DNA from: Rhizobium deserti
Lineage (GTDB): Bacteria > Pseudomonadota > Alphaproteobacteria > Rhizobiales > Rhizobiaceae
DNA length: 64,000 bases
Reading direction: 5' to 3'
Assembly: GCF_004358025.1 (NCBI RefSeq)
Contig: NZ_SMTL01000002.1
Span: forward strand, 124,001-188,000
The notes below the pieces were generated by a model. The model ran no database searches, was not told where the DNA came from, and worked only from the letters and a program-made list of their open reading frames with translations. This document shows, in pieces, positions 54,166 through 63,193 of this stretch. Each line of letters begins with the position of its first letter. Within the stretch, counting starts at the first letter, position 1. The translations under genes were made by a program, and so were the position numbers.

Positions 54166-54987
54166 ATGATGGCAAAGAAGATCGACGAAGAAGCACTGGC
54201 AGAAGCCTATAACCGGGCGCTTGCGCTGGAAAAGGCTGGCGATGCGGACGCCGCCGCCAAGGCCTATGAACAAGTCCTGGAACTCGATCCGGACGATCAT
54301 GGCGGCGCGGCCGTGCGGATGGCTGCCATGGGACGCGGTGACACCCCGCCCAAGGCTCCCGATGCCTATGTGGAAACCCTGTTCGACCAGCACGCCGAAA
54401 GTTTTGAGGAAATTCTCGTCGAGCAGCTCGGCTATGCGGTTCCGGTGCTTGTCCGCCAGCGCCTGCAGGAGCTGAAGCTCGGCCCCTTCAAGCGCATGCT
54501 GGATCTGGGCTGCGGCACGGGCCTGACCGGCGGCACGCTGCGCGACATGGTGGACGATATCACCGGCATCGATCTGTCGGAAAACATGGTCGAGATTGCC
54601 CATGAAAAAGATCTCTACGAGACGCTTTACGTAGCGGAAGCCGAAGACTTTCTCGAAGACAACGAGGAGGAACCCTTCGACCTCGTCACGGCCACCGATG
54701 TCCTGCCCTATCTCGGCGCGCTGGAGCCGCTGTTCTTCGGTGCCTCGGAAAACATGGTCCCCGGCGGCATCTTCGTCTTCTCCTCCGAAACGCTTCCCGA
54801 GGACGTCCTGTCGGGCCGCTCCTACATGGTGGGGCCGCATCAGCGCTTTGCTCATTCGGAAATCTATATCCGCGAGCGGCTGTCGGCGACCGGCTTCGAG
54901 GTGATCGAGATCAGCGAGATCAATGTTCGCATGCAGGATGGTCATCCGACGCCGGGTCACCTGGTGATCGCACGCCTTAAGGGTTGA
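54166..54987 (+). CDS. SAM-dependent methyltransferase with N-terminal TPR
   Basis: A 273-residue protein. Residues 12-46 are one TPR-like helical repeat (AYNRALALEKAGDADAAAKAY). Residues 65-272 form a class I SAM methyltransferase: motif I LDLGCGTGLTGGTL near 110-123, motif II ITGIDLSENMVEIA near 130-143, and a post-I acidic LVTATDVLPYLGAL. The first ATG at 54166 has GAGGA about 6 bases upstream; the next codon is also ATG. Substrate unknown. TPR-fused methyltransferases of this kind are common in Rhizobiales. It may be part of a usg transcript. Confidence 0.86.
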   Translation: MMAKKIDEEALAEAYNRALALEKAGDADAAAKAYEQVLELDPDDHGGAAVRMAAMGRGDTPPKAPDAYVETLFDQHAESFEEILVEQLGYAVPVLVRQRLQELKLGPFKRMLDLGCGTGLTGGTLRDMVDDITGIDLSENMVEIAHEKDLYETLYVAEAEDFLEDNEEEPFDLVTATDVLPYLGALEPLFFGASENMVPGGIFVFSSETLPEDVLSGRSYMVGPHQRFAHSEIYIRERLSATGFEVIEISEINVRMQDGHPTPGHLVIARLKG

Positions 54988-55078
54988 TAGGTCTCTCAGA
55001 ATACATCTTTGAGATGCATTAACGATTGACTCGCGTTAAGCAAGCATTATCCTCCCATTACAACCATGGGAGGATTGG

Positions 55079-56785
55079 ATGCAGCAGCTTTATCGCGTCT
55101 GGGAGGAGAGCGGACTCTTCGGGGTCGTGGATGCCGCAGTCGCCAGCCAGTATCACAACCACTGGATCGCGTTGATCATCGCGCTCTTCATTCCGATCCT
55201 GATGATCTTCGCGCGCAACGAAGTCCGCAACCGTCGCCTGCGGATGATCTCGGATTTCATCGCCTCCTACCCGACCACCAAGCCTGCATCTCCGCAAGCC
55301 GCTGCCCTGACTGGTGATCCGTTCGCCTACGGCAATAATCCGTCCCTGGAATTTGTCGCATCCAAATACACGTCCGACCTGCAGAGGACGCCGAAAATCC
55401 AGCTCTGGATGAATGCAGCGGAAATGGTCACGGAGATCGAGGATCTGATCCAAAAATCCCGGATCTTCGGCAATCGTGGTGACTTCCGCCTGCTTTTTTC
55501 CTCGATCGGCTTCATGGCGATGTCCTATTACGGCTTCGTCCACCTATTCGACGCCCTGCAGAATGGGCTGCAGGTCATCACGGCGGCAGATCCGGCCACC
55601 TGCCTGCCCGGCACATCCGCTGCCGGTTCCTGCTGCGCCCCGGGCACAGTGCGCAATGAACTTGAGATCGTCGGATCGCTCGCCTTCGCAGGGGCCTTCA
55701 TCGCGGCGCTGCGCATCTTCATCGGCAGCCTCGCCGTCTTCGATCTCTCCGCCTATACCTTCCTGCGTCAGGCGGTCGAGATCTTCGCCTCGGTGCTGAT
55801 CGTCATCTTCCTTTATATGGCCTTCGCCGATCCGACGGCCGCCATCACCAGTTTCGCCACCGGCGGCGCCGGCACGCGAACTTGTGGGGAAATCTCGTGG
55901 GTGTGGATGGCGCTGGCACCGCTGCTTGGGCTCATGCCGCAAAGCGCCACCAAATTCCTGCTGGTGCGGATGCAGTCGGTGCTGTCATGGGTGAAGATGG
56001 ATGACGACCGCTTCAACCGCGTCACCCGCTCCACGCCGCTCGATGTCATCGACGGGATCAGCTACGCGACGCGTTTCCGGCTGGAGGAATGCGGCATCTA
56101 CGATATCCAGAACCTTGCCGTCTACAATCCTATCCTGCTTTACGTGGAATCTCCCTATGGCATCTACCAGACTGTCGATTGGGTCGCCCAAGCGCAGCTT
56201 TGCCATATCGTCGGGCTGGAGCGGTTTCTGCTTCTGCGCGAACTGCATGTGCGCACCATCTTCGACCTCGAACGCGCCATTGATTTCCGGATGAGACCCT
56301 TCAACAGCCAGGACGAGGGAGACGGGAACGAGATTGCGCAACCGGCGCAAGACGGTGCGCAGCCGGCTGCCGTGCCGCAAGCCTTGCCGCCAGCCTTGCC
56401 GGCCGGAGTGCCCGTCGGCCCGGCTTGGGAGGAAACGGACCAGTTCGACCGCATCTATGCGGGCATCCTCTTTGCCGCCACAGATACGATGCGGTCGATT
56501 GGCACGATCAGCGGCATCAAGCCCCTGGTGATGGGCGAGGATCGGAAGATGACGCCTGTCGATCTGGAGGACTATTGCCGCCACGCCTGGGAGGCGATCA
56601 GCCAGGACGAGAAGCGCATGAAGATCTGCGTCGAATACCTGATGGGCTGGATTGCCGATGATCTGCATGTCCGCCGGCTGCGGCGCGTCTGGCAGGAAAT
56701 CTCCGACAGCCTCGGCTGGCGCTCCGAACGCCTGGACCGCAGGGCGCCGAAAGTGAAGAGGCCGGATCCACCACCGGCTCCCTGA
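55079..56785 (+). CDS. unrecognised multi-pass membrane protein, possible helix-hairpin-helix segment
   Basis: A 568-residue protein. Hydrophobic segments lie at about 29-46, 136-156, 197-222, 231-250 and 273-290. The loop between the second and third has four cysteines (CLPGTSAAGSCC and a nearby pair to about 190) and may be periplasmic. After residue 300 the chain is soluble. Residues 321-355, LDVIDGISYATRFRLEECGI followed by YDIQNLAVYNP, look like a helix-hairpin-helix (GI-x-x-x-x-x-L-x-x-x-GI pattern), as in DNA-binding HhH domains. The region 410-440 is a Pro/Ala linker, and the tail is charged and proline-rich. GGGAGGATTGG precedes the ATG. I do not recognise the family. Confidence 0.7.
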   Translation: MQQLYRVWEESGLFGVVDAAVASQYHNHWIALIIALFIPILMIFARNEVRNRRLRMISDFIASYPTTKPASPQAAALTGDPFAYGNNPSLEFVASKYTSDLQRTPKIQLWMNAAEMVTEIEDLIQKSRIFGNRGDFRLLFSSIGFMAMSYYGFVHLFDALQNGLQVITAADPATCLPGTSAAGSCCAPGTVRNELEIVGSLAFAGAFIAALRIFIGSLAVFDLSAYTFLRQAVEIFASVLIVIFLYMAFADPTAAITSFATGGAGTRTCGEISWVWMALAPLLGLMPQSATKFLLVRMQSVLSWVKMDDDRFNRVTRSTPLDVIDGISYATRFRLEECGIYDIQNLAVYNPILLYVESPYGIYQTVDWVAQAQLCHIVGLERFLLLRELHVRTIFDLERAIDFRMRPFNSQDEGDGNEIAQPAQDGAQPAAVPQALPPALPAGVPVGPAWEETDQFDRIYAGILFAATDTMRSIGTISGIKPLVMGEDRKMTPVDLEDYCRHAWEAISQDEKRMKICVEYLMGWIADDLHVRRLRRVWQEISDSLGWRSERLDRRAPKVKRPDPPPAP

Positions 56786-56887
56786 GGTCGGTGGAGAAAC
56801 GGCAAAATCGACCGCTGTCTCTTCTCCCGGCACTTCTCATTGGCAGTCGGACAAGCTAGTTTCTCGCCTTGAATGGCGAGGGACCCC

Positions 56888-57448
56888 ATGACGCCGCAGC
56901 GCTATCTTCTGGCTCAGGCCTATAATAATGCCTGGGCCAACCATCGGCTCCTGAAGGCCTGCCGGCAATTGTCCGCCGCAGAGCTGCATGCTGAGCGCAC
57001 CAGCTTCTTCCCGTCGATCATCCATACGCTCAATCACATCCTGACGGTGGATTGGCTTTATATCAGTGCGCTCGAGGGCCACTGTCTTGGGCCGGCTGCC
57101 TTCGAGCCGGACATACCATTTCCTGTCTTTGCCGACCTCGAGCGCGAGCAAAGGGCAGAGGACCGGCGGCTGATCGACCACTGTCGTCAGATGGACCGTG
57201 AAGCGCTCGCCGTCCAGGTCGAAATCCCGCGCCGGACCTATGTCCAGGTCGAAAGCGCCGACCGCGTCCTCCTCCACCTTTTCCAGCATCAGATCCATCA
57301 TCGCGGGCAGGTTCACGCCATGCTGGCGGGAACCTCAGTCGCGCCGCCGCAGCTCGACGAATTCTTTCCCGGCGAGCCCGCATCTGAAGCGCTACGTAAA
57401 CAAGATTTTGCCGAACTCGGCTTCACCGAAGCGATGATCTGGAGTTGA
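56888..57448 (+). CDS. DinB family protein
   Basis: A 186-residue four-helix-bundle protein of the DinB/DfsB family. Metal-type histidines are placed as expected: His48 (LNHILTVDWL), and HxxxH-like HQIHHRGQVHAML near 137-149 (H in HH). Known members include thiol-dependent transferases and mycothiol or bacillithiol enzymes, but most bacterial DinB proteins have no assigned role. The ATG at 56888 follows GCGAGGGACC; a start at 56873 would be 5 codons earlier. It is followed after 8 bases by a CopD-like membrane protein gene on the same strand. Confidence 0.88.
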   Translation: MTPQRYLLAQAYNNAWANHRLLKACRQLSAAELHAERTSFFPSIIHTLNHILTVDWLYISALEGHCLGPAAFEPDIPFPVFADLEREQRAEDRRLIDHCRQMDREALAVQVEIPRRTYVQVESADRVLLHLFQHQIHHRGQVHAMLAGTSVAPPQLDEFFPGEPASEALRKQDFAELGFTEAMIWS

Positions 57449-57456
57449 TCTGATCC

Positions 57457-57867
57457 ATGATGTATTTCGTTATCAAGTCCCTGCACCTGATGTCCAACTT
57501 CGTGCTGATCGGCGGCATGCTGATGAATGCCTTCGTCATCGGCATGGTGCCGCCGGCCATCCGCCCGGGTGTCATTTCGTCGCTGCGCCGATACGATCGC
57601 ACCGTCACCACGATCGCGCTCGCGGGCACCTGGATCTTCGGCCTGTGGCTCGCCATTGGCTATGTCGGCTTTTCCGAAGGCTGGCTGCATATAAAGTTCC
57701 TGCTGGTCATCCTGCTGTCGGCCCTGCACGGCATGCAGGGCGCCTGGATGCGGCGTATGGAAGCCGATCCGAAGCTCGACCCGCCGGCTTTCGTGCGCGC
57801 CGGCATGCCGATCATCCTCGTGTCGGTCGTGCTGATCGTCGCACTCGCGGTGATCAAGCCGTTCTGA
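57457..57867 (+). CDS. CopD-like small membrane protein
   Basis: A 136-residue inner-membrane protein with four hydrophobic segments (about 3-26, 46-68, 75-95 and 112-135). The conserved histidines in KSLHLMSN (His10) and LHGMQGAWM (His86) could bind heme or copper, as in the CopD/HemJ-like families. It is in a pair with the DinB gene and is convergent with the CPA2 antiporter gene, whose stop is 2 bases away. Exact role is unknown. Confidence 0.72.
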   Translation: MMYFVIKSLHLMSNFVLIGGMLMNAFVIGMVPPAIRPGVISSLRRYDRTVTTIALAGTWIFGLWLAIGYVGFSEGWLHIKFLLVILLSALHGMQGAWMRRMEADPKLDPPAFVRAGMPIILVSVVLIVALAVIKPF

Positions 57868-57868
57868 T

Positions 57869-59824
57869 TCAGCTTCTGACCGGCTCGCTCGGCGGCTCCA
57901 CATCGGAAGGAGCGGCCGGCTCATCATGCATGTCCGCTGGTCGGGCGGTAATGGGCGCGGCTGGATCCGGCATCGCCGGCGCTGCCGGTTCGGGCGCAGC
58001 GTCTTCCATGGGGCTGTCCAGGCGGTAATGCACCTGGTCCAGGCCATCCAGCATGCCATAGGCGATCTCCCGTTCGCCCATGATCGTCTTGTCGGCGCCG
58101 AGCTTTTCCAGGTGTTCGATCTCGGCATCGGAATTGGCGCGGCACAGGATCAGCAAGGCCGGGTTCACCTGGCGCGCCTGCATCACCACATTGCCAGCCT
58201 CGAAGGCGTTGGGAATGGCCACGACGAGGCTCTTTGCGGCGTTGAGATTGGCAAGCTGCAGGACTTTCGGCGAGGCCGCATTGCCGACGATCACCTCTAT
58301 GCCCTGTTTCAGAAGCTCGTCGACCCGGTTCTCCGAATCCTCGATCACTAGGAAGGGAATGCCGGAAGATTTCAGGTTGCCGACAACGATGCTGCCCACC
58401 CGTCCATAGCCGACGACGACCGCGTGACCCGCCAGATGGCTTGGCGCAAGTTCGCCATCGGCGCCGGCCGTCGTCATCACCGGCTCGCTTTCCCGCGGCG
58501 TCGGCGTTTCCTGTCCCGGAACGCCCGGATCAATGTCTGCTCCGGTGGTCTGCGCGATCGAAGCCTCGCCTTCGCCTTCCGGCGCGCGGATCAGCCTTGC
58601 CTCCAGGCGCGGGATCAGCTTTTCGCCGAGATAGAACATTACCGGGTTGAGGATGATAGAGATGATGGCGCCGGCGAGAATCAGGTCGCGCCCTTCTTCA
58701 GGAAGAAGTTTAAGTCCGACGCCCAGCTCCGCCAGAATAAACGAAAATTCGCCGATTTGGGCAAGACTGGCCGAGATCGTCAGCGCCGTCGGCACCGTCA
58801 TCCTGAAGGCGAGCACGATCAGGAAGGCGGCCACCGATTTGCCGATCAGGATGATGAAGACGGTGGCCAGTACCGGCAGCGGGTTGGACAAGATGATGTT
58901 GGGATCGAACAGCATGCCGACCGACACGAAGAACAGCACGGCAAACGCATCGCGCAACGGCAGGCTCTCCTGCGCCGCCCGGTGCGAGAGCTCGCTTTCC
59001 GACAGGATCATGCCGGCGAAAAAGGCTCCGAGCGCCAGCGAAACGCCAAAAAGCTTGGCCGCGCCGAAGGCGACGCCGAGCGCAATGGCCAGCACGCCGA
59101 GCCGAAACAGTTCGCGAGACCCGCTGTGGGCGATCCGGTGCAGGATCCAGGGAATGACGCGGCGCCCCACCACCAGCATCAGGCCGAGAAATGCCGCAAC
59201 CTTCAGAAGCGTCACCGCAATAATGCCGACGATCCCGAGCTCGACGTCCAGCAATTGCGCGACCGCGACGGCCACGGGATCCGGATGCGCAACTTCGCCG
59301 CCCATGCTGGCCAAGGCCGGGATCAGCACCAGGGCAAGCACCATGGCGAGATCCTCGACGATCAGCCAGCCGACGGCGATCTTGCCACGCACCGTCTCCA
59401 CAAGTCGCCGTTCCTGCAGCGCCTTCAACAGCACGACGGTCGAGGCGACAGACAGAGCCAGGCCAAAGACCAGGCTGCCGCCGAGCGGCCAGCCCATCAG
59501 TGCGCCCATACCCCAGCCGAGCAAGGTGGCAAAACCGATCTGCACGACCGCGCCCGGCACGGCCACACCGCGGACGGACAGGAGGTCCTTGAGCGAGAAA
59601 TGCAGGCCGACGCCGAACATCAGCAGGATGACGCCGATTTCCGCCAGTTCAGGCGCCAGGCTCTGGTCGGCAACGAAGCCCGGCGTATGGGGTCCTACCA
59701 ATATGCCGGCAAAAAGATAACCCACCAGCGGCGGCATTTTGAACCGGTTGGCAATAGCGCCGAAGATGAATGCAAGCACGAGGCCTCCGACGATCGTCGA
59801 GATCAATGGCGTATCGTGCGGCAT
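57869..59824 (-). CDS. CPA2-type monovalent cation/proton antiporter with TrkA-N domain (YbaL/KefB-like)
   Basis: A 651-residue inner-membrane protein. Residues 1-400 hold about 12 hydrophobic segments with the antiporter-2 signature (LFAGILVGPHTPGF near 36-49, LGAFFAGMILSESELSHR near 265-282). Residues about 470-600 form a RCK/TrkA-N domain (HAVVVGYGRVGSIVV, then VGNAASPKVL) that binds nucleotide and gates transport. The C-terminal 60 residues are Pro/Ala-rich. It resembles YbaL, an uncharacterised relative of the glutathione-gated KefB/KefC potassium efflux systems. A 69-base gap separates it from a divergent Xre regulator that may control it. Confidence 0.93.
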   Translation of the reverse strand: MPHDTPLISTIVGGLVLAFIFGAIANRFKMPPLVGYLFAGILVGPHTPGFVADQSLAPELAEIGVILLMFGVGLHFSLKDLLSVRGVAVPGAVVQIGFATLLGWGMGALMGWPLGGSLVFGLALSVASTVVLLKALQERRLVETVRGKIAVGWLIVEDLAMVLALVLIPALASMGGEVAHPDPVAVAVAQLLDVELGIVGIIAVTLLKVAAFLGLMLVVGRRVIPWILHRIAHSGSRELFRLGVLAIALGVAFGAAKLFGVSLALGAFFAGMILSESELSHRAAQESLPLRDAFAVLFFVSVGMLFDPNIILSNPLPVLATVFIILIGKSVAAFLIVLAFRMTVPTALTISASLAQIGEFSFILAELGVGLKLLPEEGRDLILAGAIISIILNPVMFYLGEKLIPRLEARLIRAPEGEGEASIAQTTGADIDPGVPGQETPTPRESEPVMTTAGADGELAPSHLAGHAVVVGYGRVGSIVVGNLKSSGIPFLVIEDSENRVDELLKQGIEVIVGNAASPKVLQLANLNAAKSLVVAIPNAFEAGNVVMQARQVNPALLILCRANSDAEIEHLEKLGADKTIMGEREIAYGMLDGLDQVHYRLDSPMEDAAPEPAAPAMPDPAAPITARPADMHDEPAAPSDVEPPSEPVRS

Positions 59825-59893
59825 CTGCGTCTCCCTCTGGAAATCTCCTGAAAAGCTGCCATATATGGCGCATGTTGACCAATATGGTTATCT

Positions 59894-60172
59894 TTGCACA
59901 TGGATCAAGACGTAGGGCGAATGATTTTGACGCCGGCTTTGTGCCGCGCGGCAAGAGGGCTTGTCGATTGGACGCAAAGCGAACTGGCGGAACGGTCGCA
60001 AGTCTCGCGCAGCACGATCCGTGATTTTGAAGGCAGCCGCCATGATATCCATCGGGCGACGGCGGCGCAGATCCGCCATGCCTTCGAGGATGGCGGCGTC
60101 GTCTTCGTCAACATGGAAGGCTACGGGCTCGGCGTCTGCATGGACAGCGCGTCTGCGCCCGACCCAAGCTAG
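59894..60172 (+). CDS. small Xre-family transcriptional regulator
   Basis: A 92-residue DNA-binding protein with one HTH domain: ALCRAARGLVDWTQSELAERS near 16-36 and VSRSTIRDFEGSRHD near 37-51, where SRSTIRDFE is the recognition helix. Residues 56-78 (AAQIRHAFEDGGVVFVN) match the small regulator form common in Rhizobiales. A start at the third Met (59900) is possible. It is divergent from the CPA2 antiporter gene with 69 bases between them, so autoregulation or control of that gene is likely. Confidence 0.87.
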   Translation: MHMDQDVGRMILTPALCRAARGLVDWTQSELAERSQVSRSTIRDFEGSRHDIHRATAAQIRHAFEDGGVVFVNMEGYGLGVCMDSASAPDPS

Positions 60173-60299
60173 ATCGTTCTCGCAAGCGGCAGCGGCGAGA
60201 ACCGGGATGACCGACGGCCCGACGGAAGACGCGCGATGGGCAGAACGTGAGGCGGCGCGAAATCATGCCTTCCGCCGCCTGCCCCCTTTGCCCGGTCCG

Positions 60300-61121
60300 T
60301 CAGTCGCCAAGAATGGCGGACAGGAACCGGCCTTCGAGCTCCGCCAGCTGCGGATCGCCACGCTTGCGAGGATGCGGATGTGGGATCTCGAGGTCGAGCT
60401 TGATGCGTCCTTCATCGAGCACGATCACCCGGTCGGCCAGGTGAACCGCCTCCGCCACGTCATGGGTCACGAGCACGGCGGAAAAGCCCAGTTCGCGCCA
60501 CACGCGCGTGAGCAGCGTCTGCATGCTGATCCGGGTCAGCGCATCGAGCGCGCCGAGCGGTTCGTCGAGTGCCAAGAGGCCCGGCCGGCTGACCAGCGCG
60601 CGGGCAAGGGCAACGCGCTGTCTTTGCCCCCCGGAAAGCTGCGACGGCCATGCCCTCGCCTTTTCCGCCAGCTGCACCTCGGCCAGCGCCTCCTCGGCCA
60701 GTCTCCTCGCCTCGCTCTTCGGTGCGCCCTCGCCCAGCCCGACCACGACATTGTCGGCAACATCGAACCAGGGCAGCAGCCTTGGCTCCTGGAAGACGAT
60801 GCGGGCATTCGGCACGATGGGCTGTCCGCCCCGGTCGTGGAAGGTGATCTCGCCTTCGCTCTGCGTATCGAGCCCGACGAGCAGCCGCAGAAGCGTACTC
60901 TTGCCGCAACCGCTCTTGCCGACGATGGCGATGAACTGCCCGGCCGGTACATCGAGGTCGATGCCGCGCAAGACACGGTTGTCGCCGAAGCGCTTTTCGA
61001 TGTCGCGCAGTTTCAATCCGGCGGGCTCCGGCCGCGGACGAGGCTCGGCCACGCGGTAATTGTCTACCTCGCCGCCTTCGGCAACGAAGGCAAGCGGCTG
61101 CTGATAAGGTCCGATCGGCAT
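60300..61121 (-). CDS. ssuB: aliphatic sulfonate ABC transporter, ATP-binding protein
   Basis: A 273-residue ATPase of the nitrate/sulfonate/taurine family. Walker [10 protein letters not shown] near 69-77, Q-loop [10 protein letters not shown] near 111, signature [15 protein letters not shown] near 159-173, Walker [13 protein letters not shown] near 178-189, and the switch His in VTHDVAEA. The N-terminal 30 residues are Pro-rich. It is the last gene of ssuA-ssuD-ssuC-ssuB, 10 bases after ssuC. The symbol is by operon context; taurine (TauB) specificity is a minor alternative. Confidence 0.92.
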   Translation of the reverse strand: MPIGPYQQPLAFVAEGGEVDNYRVAEPRPRPEPAGLKLRDIEKRFGDNRVLRGIDLDVPAGQFIAIVGKSGCGKSTLLRLLVGLDTQSEGEITFHDRGGQPIVPNARIVFQEPRLLPWFDVADNVVVGLGEGAPKSEARRLAEEALAEVQLAEKARAWPSQLSGGQRQRVALARALVSRPGLLALDEPLGALDALTRISMQTLLTRVWRELGFSAVLVTHDVAEAVHLADRVIVLDEGRIKLDLEIPHPHPRKRGDPQLAELEGRFLSAILGD

Positions 61122-61131
61122 GTGCAGTTCC

Positions 61132-61965
61132 TCACCCTTGATAGGCTGCGTTCCAGGATAGCGCCCAGCGCTCCAGCGCCCTGGCGATCACGTCGGCGAG
61201 TTTGCCGAGCACGGCATAGATGACCAGCGACAGCACCACGACATCCGTCATCATGAATTCGCGGGCCGTATTGGCCATGTGGCCGATCCCAGACGAGGCG
61301 GCGATGCTTTCGGACACGATCAGCGTCAGCCACATGATGCCGAGCGCATAGCGAAGCCCGACGAAAATCGACGGCAGGGCGCCTGGAAAGATCACCTTGC
61401 GAAACAGCGACCAGCCGCTCATGCCGTAGATGCGGCCCATTTCGATGAGGTCGCGATCGACGTTGCGGACGCCGTGATAGGTGTTGAGGTAGACGGGAAA
61501 CAGCACGCCGAGCGAGGTGAGGAAAAGCTTTGCCTCCTCGCCGATCCCGAACCACAGGATGACGAGCGGTATCATCGCCAGGTGTGGAATGGTGCGCAGC
61601 ATCTGCAGCGTCGTATCGGTCAGCTGCTCCGACAGTTTCGAGACGCCATTGGCAATGCCGAGCAGGAAGCCGATCGATCCACCAATCAAGAGGCCGCTCA
61701 GGGCCCGGGCACCGCTCACCGCCACGTCATGGGCAAGCTGCCCTGAGGCGGCGACCTCCGAGAAGGCGGCGACCACCTTCAACGGCGAAGGCATGATCCG
61801 GTCGGAGATCCAGCCGGCGGAAGACGCCAGCTGCCACAAAAGCACGATGGCGAGCGGCAGAAGGTAGGGCATGTAATGCTGGCGTGAAATGGAAGGCAGG
61901 CTGACCTGCCTCCGCTTCACGCCGCGCACCGGATGACGGGCTTCGAGAATATCCACTGTCGTCAT
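61132..61965 (-). CDS. ssuC: aliphatic sulfonate ABC transporter, permease
   Basis: A 277-residue permease with about six membrane segments (the first near 33-52, [18 protein letters not shown]). The EAA-type loop, [22 protein letters not shown] near 180-201, is typical of the SsuC/TauC family, as is the final [17 protein letters not shown]. The ATG at 61965 follows GAGGAGC and gives the normal length; a longer frame reaches into ssuD. It lies 20 bases after ssuD and 10 bases before ssuB. Confidence 0.93.
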   Translation of the reverse strand: MTTVDILEARHPVRGVKRRQVSLPSISRQHYMPYLLPLAIVLLWQLASSAGWISDRIMPSPLKVVAAFSEVAASGQLAHDVAVSGARALSGLLIGGSIGFLLGIANGVSKLSEQLTDTTLQMLRTIPHLAMIPLVILWFGIGEEAKLFLTSLGVLFPVYLNTYHGVRNVDRDLIEMGRIYGMSGWSLFRKVIFPGALPSIFVGLRYALGIMWLTLIVSESIAASSGIGHMANTAREFMMTDVVVLSLVIYAVLGKLADVIARALERWALSWNAAYQG

Positions 61966-61985
61966 AGCTTGGCTCCTCGTCCCGC

Positions 61986-63158
61986 TCAGGATGCTGCGAC
62001 CGATTTCAGGGTTGAATGGCCGCCGCCGCCGAATACGCGTTTTCCGCCAAATTCGCTGCCGAAGCTGGTACGCTGTTCCTGCACGCCGATGCCCAGTTCC
62101 GGGAACAACAGCTCGGCGACGCGGTAGGCTTCTTCCAGATGCGGATAACCGGAGCCGATCACTGTTTCGATCCCGAGCTCCTGATATTCCCGCAGTCGCG
62201 CCGCCACCGTCTTCGGCGATCCGACCAAGGCCGTTCCGGCACCCGATCGCACCAGGCCGATGCCGGCCCACAGATTGGGCGAGACTTCGAGCTTGTCGCG
62301 GCGGCCGTTATGCAGCGCCGCCATGCGCTTCTGACCAACTGAATCGGAGCCGGTCGCGAAATGTGCCTGCGCCTTGGCAATGGTGTCGTCGTCGAGCTTG
62401 GAGATCAGCTTGTCGGCTGCCGCCCAGGCCTCCTCGTCGGTTTCGCGGACGATGAAATGCAGGCGGATGCCGAAGCTCACCTCCCGCCCCTTGCGCGCCG
62501 CAGCCGCCCGCACAGCTTTGATCTTCTCTTCCACCTGTTGCGGCGGCTCGCCCCAGGTCAGGTATTTGTCGGCCCGGCCGGCGAAGAAGTCGATGCCGGC
62601 ATCCGAAGAGCCGCCGAAATAAAGCGGCGGCCGCGGCTGCTGCACCGTCGGAAAGCCGAGGCGCGCGTCCTTGGCCTTGATATGCTTGCCGTCAAGATCG
62701 GCATGGCCGGTGGTCACGAGATCTTCCCAGACCTGGAAGAATTCCTCCGCATGCGCATAGCGCTCGTCATGCGCCTGGAAAATGCCGTCGCCGGCCAGTT
62801 CCGCCGGGCTGCCGCCGACGACGATGTTGAGGAGCAGGCGACCCTCCGACACCCGGTCGAGCGCTGCCGCAAGCCGCGCATAATAGGCAGGCGACGCCGT
62901 GCCGGGACGGATCGCGACCAGGAATTTCAGCTTTTCCGTAAACGGCGCCAGCGCCGCCGCCGTCACAAAACTCTCCTCGCAGGAAACGCCCGTCGGCAAA
63001 AGCACGCCCGAATAGCCGAGCCGGTCGACGGCCGTGGCGATCTCGCGCAGATACCGGTGGTCGGGCGCCCGGTTGAGCTCCGTACCGCCGAGATAGGTGC
63101 CGTCGCCGGCCGTCGGAATGAACCAAAGAAAGTCGATGGGTTTGGATACGTCGGTCAT
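61986..63158 (-). CDS. ssuD: FMNH2-dependent alkanesulfonate monooxygenase
   Basis: A 390-residue luciferase-like TIM-barrel enzyme that releases sulfite from C2-C10 alkanesulfonates. Family features are the N-terminal [17 protein letters not shown], the segment [20 protein letters not shown] (with the conserved Cys), [30 protein letters not shown] and [15 protein letters not shown], all read as expected for SsuD. The FMN reductase ssuE is not in the visible part of the operon. The ATG at 63158 follows AAGGATAATG; a longer frame extends into the gap before ssuA. The usual SsuD is about 380-390 residues. Confidence 0.95.
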   Translation of the reverse strand: MTDVSKPIDFLWFIPTAGDGTYLGGTELNRAPDHRYLREIATAVDRLGYSGVLLPTGVSCEESFVTAAALAPFTEKLKFLVAIRPGTASPAYYARLAAALDRVSEGRLLLNIVVGGSPAELAGDGIFQAHDERYAHAEEFFQVWEDLVTTGHADLDGKHIKAKDARLGFPTVQQPRPPLYFGGSSDAGIDFFAGRADKYLTWGEPPQQVEEKIKAVRAAAARKGREVSFGIRLHFIVRETDEEAWAAADKLISKLDDDTIAKAQAHFATGSDSVGQKRMAALHNGRRDKLEVSPNLWAGIGLVRSGAGTALVGSPKTVAARLREYQELGIETVIGSGYPHLEEAYRVAELLFPELGIGVQEQRTSFGSEFGGKRVFGGGGHSTLKSVAAS

Positions 63159-63193
63159 GGCATTATCCTTGTCTGACTTCGTTGATCGACTGG

